Assembly: GCF_030731085.1 (NCBI RefSeq)
Contig: NZ_JASNFN010000001.1
Location: forward strand, 1-64,000
DNA from: Blastococcus carthaginiensis
Lineage (GTDB): Bacteria > Actinomycetota > Actinomycetes > Mycobacteriales > Geodermatophilaceae
Length of the DNA: 64,000 nucleotides
Reading direction: 5' to 3'
Translations under genes and position numbers: made by a program
In this document: piece after piece, positions 59,736 through 64,000 of the stretch
How positions within the stretch are numbered: the first letter of the stretch is position 1
How the letters are laid out: every line of letters begins with the position of its first letter
The notes under the pieces: model-generated
The model's database searches: none
What the model saw: the letters and a program-made list of their open reading frames with translations, nothing else
Told to the model about the DNA's origin: nothing

Positions 59736-60314
59736 ATGACCACAGCCGCCGTCGTCCTGGCCGCCGGGGGCGGCCGTCGCTACGGGATGCCCAAGGCGCT
59801 GGTCGAGTACGAGGGCAGCCTGCTGGTCGAGCGTGCGGTGCGGACGGCGCGCGCGGCCTGCGACGTCGTCCTCGTCGTGCTGGGCGCCCGGGCGGTCGAC
59901 GTCTGGCGCACCGCGGACCTCGCGGGGGCGACGGTGCTGGCCAACGCGGACTGGGAATCGGGCATGGCCTCCTCGCTGCGCACCGGCCTGGACGGGCTGC
60001 GCGCCTTCCCGGGGACGGTGGACGCCGCGCTGGTCACCCTGGTCGACATGCCGGGCCTGACCCCCGAGGCGCTCGCCGCCGTCGCCGCCCACGCGGCCCC
60101 GGATGTGCTGGCGACCGCCACCTACGAGGGCGTCCGCGGCCACCCGGTGCTGCTGGGGCGCGACCACTGGGCCGGCGTCGCGGAGTCGGCCACCGGCGAC
60201 GAGGGCGCCCGCCGCTACCTGGCCGCGCACGACGTCGTCGAGGTCGACTGCACCGGCCTCGCCGATCCGGTGGACCTCGACGTCCCGCCGCCGGGGGTAG
60301 CGTCGGCGCCGTGA
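59736..60314 (+). CDS. MobA/MocA-like nucleotidyltransferase
   Basis: This 192-residue protein belongs to the MobA-like NTP-transferase family that attaches GMP or CMP to molybdopterin. It shows VVLAAGGGRRYGMPKALV at the N-terminus and TLVDMPGLTPEAL for the metal site, with ATYEGVRGHPVLLGRDHW, which resembles MocA/CoxI-type proteins more than classical MobA. It overlaps moaE by four bases. Confidence 0.85.
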   Translation: MTTAAVVLAAGGGRRYGMPKALVEYEGSLLVERAVRTARAACDVVLVVLGARAVDVWRTADLAGATVLANADWESGMASSLRTGLDGLRAFPGTVDAALVTLVDMPGLTPEALAAVAAHAAPDVLATATYEGVRGHPVLLGRDHWAGVAESATGDEGARRYLAAHDVVEVDCTGLADPVDLDVPPPGVASAP

Positions 60315-60721
60315 TCGCCAGGGTCGTGGACGCGCCGCTGTCCGTCGCCGAGCACGAGGACGCCGTCTCCGTCGCGGCCGCCGGCGCGGTCGTGTCCTTC
60401 GCCGGGGTCGTCCGTGACCACGACGGCGGCCGCACGGTGACCGAGCTCGAGTACGTCGGCCACCCGAGCGCGCCCGACGTCCTCACCGAGCTGGCCGAGG
60501 AGTTCGCCGCCCGCCCCGAGGTGCACGCCGTGGCGGTCAGCCACCGCATCGGGCTGCTCGGCATCGGCGACGTCGCGCTCGCCTGCGCGGTCAGCGCCTC
60601 CCACCGCGGCCAGGCCTTCACCGCCTGCGCCGAGCTCGTCGACGAGGTGAAGAAGCGGCTGCCCATCTGGAAGCGGCAGGTCTTCGGCGACGGCGAGCAG
60701 GAGTGGGTCGCCTGCCCGTAG
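60311..60721 (+). CDS. moaE: Molybdopterin synthase catalytic subunit MoaE
   Basis: This 136-residue enzyme adds sulfur from MoaD to precursor Z. It shows VSFAGVVRDHDGGRTV, LEYVGHPSA and the catalytic-lysine segment VKKRLPIWKRQVF. GTG 60311 overlaps the upstream stop. It converges on a minus-strand gene with a 10-base gap. Confidence 0.94.
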   Translation: MIARVVDAPLSVAEHEDAVSVAAAGAVVSFAGVVRDHDGGRTVTELEYVGHPSAPDVLTELAEEFAARPEVHAVAVSHRIGLLGIGDVALACAVSASHRGQAFTACAELVDEVKKRLPIWKRQVFGDGEQEWVACP

Positions 60722-60731
60722 GCGGCCTCCG

Positions 60732-61571
60732 TCAGCCGGCGAACGCGCGGGCCGGCTGCCCGCGCACGCCGACGTCCACGGTGAACAGCGACCCCGCCAC
60801 GCCGTCGTCCAGCCCACCCTCGGCCGACGTGGTGACGAACAGCCGATCCAGCCCGGGCCCGCCGAGGGTGCAGGCGGTCACCTGGGGCGTGGGCAGCTCG
60901 ACCACGGCGTCCCGCCGGCCGTCGGCGTCGTAGCGGTGCACCTCGCCGCTGCCGTAGAGGGCGACCCAGATGCCGCCCTCGGCGTCGACGGTCAGGCCGT
61001 CGGGGTTGCCGTCGACGGGGAAGCGCACGAACGGGCGGCGCCCGGTCAGCCCGGCGTCCCGGTCGTAGTCGAGGACGTCGATGCGGTGGGTGGCCGTGTC
61101 GGCGTAGTAGGCCAGCGACCCGTCGGGGCTCCACGCCAGCCCGTTGGAGACGGTGACGCCGCCGACGACCTCGTGCACGCCGCCGTCGGGGTCCAGCCGG
61201 TACAGCGCCGCGGCGCCCGGCGTCTGGTCGTAGGCCATGGAGCCGCACCAGAAGCGGCCGTCGGGGTCGCAGTCCCCGTCGTTCATGCGCACGCCGGGGT
61301 CGGTCCACACCGGGTCCAGCGCGCTGACCGCGCCGTCGGGATCCTCCAGCGCGAACCCGCGCTCCAGGGCGATGACGGCGCCGCCCCCGCGACGCGGGCG
61401 GAGCGCGGCCGCGACCGCACCGACGTGCCGGCGCACCACCGCGCCGTCCTCACCCACCGTGAGGACGTCGCCGGCGAGCATGTCCACGCAGCGCAGGCCG
61501 CCCCACGCCGGCGACCACACGGGCCCCTCGCCGTGGTGCGTCACCGCGTCGGTCAGCCGCCGGGCCTTCAC
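60732..61571 (-). CDS. SMP-30/gluconolactonase-family protein
   Basis: This 279-residue beta-propeller has SMP-30 marks: HGEGPVWSP with the metal glutamate, RMNDGDCDPDGRFWCGSM, SNGLAWSPDGSLAYYADT and DGNPDGLTVDAEGGIWVALY, whose Asn and Asp bind calcium. Family members hydrolyse sugar lactones. The GTG at 61571 overlaps the upstream GAF gene by four bases, so the pair is co-translated. Confidence 0.9.
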   Translation of the reverse strand: MKARRLTDAVTHHGEGPVWSPAWGGLRCVDMLAGDVLTVGEDGAVVRRHVGAVAAALRPRRGGGAVIALERGFALEDPDGAVSALDPVWTDPGVRMNDGDCDPDGRFWCGSMAYDQTPGAAALYRLDPDGGVHEVVGGVTVSNGLAWSPDGSLAYYADTATHRIDVLDYDRDAGLTGRRPFVRFPVDGNPDGLTVDAEGGIWVALYGSGEVHRYDADGRRDAVVELPTPQVTACTLGGPGLDRLFVTTSAEGGLDDGVAGSLFTVDVGVRGQPARAFAG

Positions 61572-62059
61572 CGGAGGTCCGTCCGGGTGGGCGCGGGCAG
61601 ATCGGTGGCCAGCAGGGTGTTCAGCATCCGCGCAGTGTGCTCGACGACCGGCAGCTCGCGGCTGGCGCTGCGCGGCTTGGCGCGGAAGGCGATGCCGCAG
61701 AGGGTGCCGAACAGCTCGAGGTCCCGCGTCACCAGGGGGACGCCCACGTAGGCGGCGATGTCGCGGATGGAGCCGTAGGACCGGGAGGCGTAGGCCGGCA
61801 CGGCGGCGGTCACGGTGGCCACCCGCGGTGCGTTGCCCTCGATCATCTGGCGGCAGAAGCTCTGCGCCCACGGCAGCTCGGTGCCCGGCCGCACGAGCGA
61901 CTCGGGGAAGGAGCGCACGATGATCTGCCGGTCGTCCTCGACGTGGGTGACCACCCACAGGTCCCAGCCGACGTACCCGTGGAGGAAGCGCAGCGCCCCC
62001 TCCGCCGCGGAGAGCCAGTCGCCCCACGGCGCCACGTCGGCGACCCCCGACGGAACCAT
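61568..62059 (-). CDS. Stand-alone GAF-domain protein
   Basis: This 163-residue protein is essentially one GAF domain (WVVTHVEDDRQIIVRSF, SFCRQMIEG, AYVGVPLVTRDLELFGTLCG). It resembles the GAF part of the GGDEF-EAL protein at 7757-9565. It may sense a small molecule, redox or light state, but the ligand is not evident. ATG 62059 is used; a TTG at 62092 would add 11 residues. Confidence 0.8.
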   Translation of the reverse strand: MVPSGVADVAPWGDWLSAAEGALRFLHGYVGWDLWVVTHVEDDRQIIVRSFPESLVRPGTELPWAQSFCRQMIEGNAPRVATVTAAVPAYASRSYGSIRDIAAYVGVPLVTRDLELFGTLCGIAFRAKPRSASRELPVVEHTARMLNTLLATDLPAPTRTDLR

Positions 62060-62107
62060 GTCGGACGGATTCCCACCCGGCGGGCCGGTCAACCGTCGGC
62101 GCGGGGG

Positions 62108-62302
62108 TCAGCGGGCCCCGGCGAGCCCGTCGTCGTCGGTCCGCTCGTCGTGCTCCAGCTCGGCCTCCTCGGCCTCGGCCTCCAGCCGGTGGGCCTCCCC
62201 GTCGACCTTCGCCGCGGCGTCGCCGTGCGACTCCCCGTACAGCTCCTCGGCCCGGCCGTACAGCTCCTCGGCCTTCGCCTTCGCCTTGTCGAAGATGCTC
62301 AT
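62108..62302 (-). CDS. Small acidic helical protein
   Basis: This 64-residue protein is highly charged (Glu, Ala, Asp, Lys) with repeated EELYG segments, and is probably one amphipathic helix followed by a disordered tail. It has some likeness to small stress proteins but no family I can assert. ATG 62302 begins with SIFDKAKAKAEELYG. Confidence 0.6.
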   Translation of the reverse strand: MSIFDKAKAKAEELYGRAEELYGESHGDAAAKVDGEAHRLEAEAEEAELEHDERTDDDGLAGAR

Positions 62303-62345
62303 GACTCCATCCTGGTGGGCGGGGCACCCCGCGGCAAAGCGCGGT

Positions 62346-62591
62346 TCACCCTCCGGCGAAGGGCGGGAGGACGTCGACGACCGCGCCGGCGGGCAGCGGG
62401 GCCGCCCGGTCGCGGGGCTGGGCACCGTCGACCAGGAAGGAGCAGGCGGTGAGCACCCGCTCCAGCCGCTCGCCGTGGGCGCCGGAGACCCGCACGACGA
62501 GCTCGTCGAGGGTGTCGGCCTCGCAGGGCTCGGTGTCGACGCCGGCCGCGGCGCGGGCGCCGGCGAAGTAGCGGACGATCACGGCGGGCAT
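62346..62591 (-). CDS. moaD: MoaD/ThiS-family sulfur carrier
   Basis: This 81-residue ubiquitin-like protein ends in the FAGG needed for thiocarboxylation. N-terminal VIVRYFAGARAAAG fits MoaD, the small subunit of molybdopterin synthase. It starts at ATG 62591, one base after the moaA stop, so it is co-transcribed with moaA and supports the MoaE gene at 60.3 kb. Confidence 0.9.
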   Translation of the reverse strand: MPAVIVRYFAGARAAAGVDTEPCEADTLDELVVRVSGAHGERLERVLTACSFLVDGAQPRDRAAPLPAGAVVDVLPPFAGG

Positions 62592-62592
62592 C

Positions 62593-63648
62593 TCAACCCC
62601 CGATCGCCGACATGGGACGGCTCGGCTGCAGGAAGCTCGGGTCGTCGATGCCGTGGCCGGGCAGCTTCCCCAGGGTGGCGATCCGCCAGCGGTCGGCCAG
62701 CTCGGCGTCGGTGGCGCCCTCGCGCAGCGCCGTGCGCAGGTCGGACTCCTCGCGGGCGAACAGGCAGTTGCGGATCTGCCCGTCGGCGGTGATCCGGGTG
62801 CGGTCGCAGCTGCCGCAGAACGACCGGGTCACCGAGGCGATCACCCCGACCGTGGCCGGGCCGCCGTCGACCAGCCAGCGCTCGGCCGGCGCGGAACCCC
62901 GCTCCTCGCTGTCGGGTGTGAGCTCGTGTGCCCCCGTCAGCCGCTCCAGGATGTCCTCGGCGGTGACCATGCGACCGCGGGTCCAGGCGTGGTGGGCGTC
63001 GAGCGGCATCTGCTCGATGAAGCGCAGCTCGTAGCCCTGCTCCAGGCAGTAGTCGAGCAGCGGCACCGCGTCGACGTCGTTGATCCCGTGCAGCAGGACG
63101 GCGTTGACCTTCACCGGCGTGAGCCCGGCGTCGCGCGCGGCGGCCAGCCCGGCGAGGACGTCGTCCAGCCGGTCGCGGTGGGTGAGCTGCTTGAAGCGCT
63201 CGCGGTCCAGCGTGTCCAGGCTGACGTTGATGCGGTCCAGCCCCGCCTCGGCCAGCGCCGGCGCCGTCCGGGACAGCCCGATGGCGTTGGTGGTGAGGCT
63301 GACCTCGGGCCGCGGGTGGAGCGCCGTGGCGGCGGCGACGATGCCCACCAGGCCCGGGCGCAGCAGCGGCTCGCCCCCGGTGAAGCGCACCTCGCGGATG
63401 CCCAGCTGCTCCACCCCGATGCGCACCAGGCGGGCGACCTCGTCGTCGGTGAGCTGCTCGACCTTGGGCAGCCACTGCAGGCCCTCGGGCGGCATGCAGT
63501 ACGTGCAGCGCAGGTTGCACCGGTCGGTCAGCGACACCCGCAGGTCGGTGGCGGTGCGCCCGTACCGGTCGACCAGGCCGCCGGACCCGGGGGCCACCGC
63601 GCCCACGGCGCGGCGGACCGCGGGATCGGGGAGGTCGGCGCCGGTCAT
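62593..63648 (-). CDS. moaA: GTP 3',8-cyclase MoaA
   Basis: This 351-residue radical-SAM enzyme starts molybdopterin synthesis from GTP. The cluster motif CNLRCTYC, RFTGGEPLLRPG, NVSLDTLD and the second cluster (CGSCDRTRITADGQIRNCLF) are intact; a C-terminal GG is present (SAIGG). ATG 63648 is chosen over upstream in-frame codons because recognisable sequence begins there. Confidence 0.95.
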   Translation of the reverse strand: MTGADLPDPAVRRAVGAVAPGSGGLVDRYGRTATDLRVSLTDRCNLRCTYCMPPEGLQWLPKVEQLTDDEVARLVRIGVEQLGIREVRFTGGEPLLRPGLVGIVAAATALHPRPEVSLTTNAIGLSRTAPALAEAGLDRINVSLDTLDRERFKQLTHRDRLDDVLAGLAAARDAGLTPVKVNAVLLHGINDVDAVPLLDYCLEQGYELRFIEQMPLDAHHAWTRGRMVTAEDILERLTGAHELTPDSEERGSAPAERWLVDGGPATVGVIASVTRSFCGSCDRTRITADGQIRNCLFAREESDLRTALREGATDAELADRWRIATLGKLPGHGIDDPSFLQPSRPMSAIGG

Positions 63649-63796
63649 GGCCCGAATGTAGCCGCGACCGGCGACACGTGGCCGGGTGGAAATGCCCGGG
63701 CGTCGCCGGGGAGCCGTTGCTACCGTGCCCTCGCCACCCGAGAGACCGGCGGAGGACGTCCCGCACTCGCCTGTGGCCAGGAAGCGCGAGAGAACC

Positions 63797-64000
63797 GTGT
63801 CGGCCCGCACCGTCTTCAGCCCCTACAGCCGCCTGTTCGCCGTCCCCGGCTCCGTGGCCTTCTCCCTGGCCGGGTGGGTGGGGCGGCTCCCCGCACCCAT
63901 GCTCGGCCTGGGGGCGGTGCTGCTCGTCTCGCAGGAGACCGGCAGCTACGGCCTCGCCGGCGCCGTCTCCGGCGCCCTCGCCCTCAGCTACGGCGTCGCC
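63797..64000 (+). CDS. MFS transporter, N-terminal part (cut by the window edge)
   Basis: The first 68 codons encode a hydrophobic protein beginning SARTVFSPYSRLFAVPG, with two membrane helices (WVGRLPAPMLGLGAVLLVS and GLAGAVSGALALSYGVA), typical of an MFS permease. GTG 63797 starts the frame. The rest of the gene lies beyond 64000, so its substrate cannot be judged. Confidence 0.75.
   Translation, partial: MSARTVFSPYSRLFAVPGSVAFSLAGWVGRLPAPMLGLGAVLLVSQETGSYGLAGAVSGALALSYGVA

Noticed and set aside
1..64000. tRNA, rRNA and CRISPR features
   Set aside because: No cloverleaf-type sequence with a T-loop GGTTCRA pattern, ribosomal RNA segment or regularly spaced repeat array was recognised on either strand by reading. 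A covariance-model search was not possible.

Overview
The window is GC-rich throughout, with frequent GTG starts, ATGA/GTGA stop-start overlaps and an actinobacterial gene set (large NAD-glutamate dehydrogenase, SigE-type sigma factor, LCP protein, acyl-ACP desaturase, DICT-domain signalling protein). This points to a motile, soil- or rock-associated actinomycete, most likely of the Geodermatophilaceae (Blastococcus, Modestobacter or Geodermatophilus). That placement is inference from protein style. No rRNA or tRNA gene was seen.

Region 1 (1-1463) is an intact ISL3-type insertion sequence with both terminal inverted repeats visible. Region 2 (1653-22614) is a large chemotaxis locus read left to right: four full methyl-accepting chemotaxis proteins (MCPs), one MCP remnant, then cheA-cheW, an unknown gene, and a tightly overlapping cheB-cheR-cheY-cheX-cheY-cheX-like run. 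Two cyclic-di-GMP enzymes sit among the MCPs: a blue-light (LOV) EAL-DICT-LOV-GGDEF protein and a GAF-GGDEF-EAL protein. Each MCP ends in its own strong hairpin, and several upstream regions share TGTCGACA and CCATTYCG words. No flagellar gene lies in the window.

Region 3 (22615-25922) holds hairpin-forming intergenic repeats, an RsbW-like ATP-binding protein, a AAA ATPase, a PH-like membrane protein and a holin-like membrane protein. Region 4 (25994-41298) is metabolic and regulatory: NAD-glutamate dehydrogenase, a GH15 hydrolase overlapping a G6PDH-like gene with an altered active-site segment, an amidase, a DEAD-box helicase, a GAF/PAS-controlled PP2C phosphatase and YaaA. Four copies of a dyad TCTAS-N8-STAGA lie between genes at 24.9-34.6 kb.

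Region 5 (41320-42794) is a 1.45-kb integrated remnant. It is bounded by a 25-bp direct repeat that duplicates the 3' end of the exonuclease III gene, and it contains a PIN toxin/HTH antitoxin pair and the frameshifted tail of a tyrosine integrase ending at the repeat.

Region 6 (42771-56512) has exonuclease III, an LCP cell-wall ligase, an acetyltransferase, an acyl-ACP desaturase, a sigma factor with a membrane partner, an acyl-CoA dehydrogenase, a DUF4383 protein, a carbamoyltransferase, a RecQ helicase and a DUF2786 protein. Region 7 (56593-63648) is a molybdenum region: HTH-TOBE regulator, modABC, a MobA-like nucleotidyltransferase and moaE on the plus strand, then moaA-moaD and three unrelated small operon members on the minus strand. 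A partial MFS transporter runs off the right edge.
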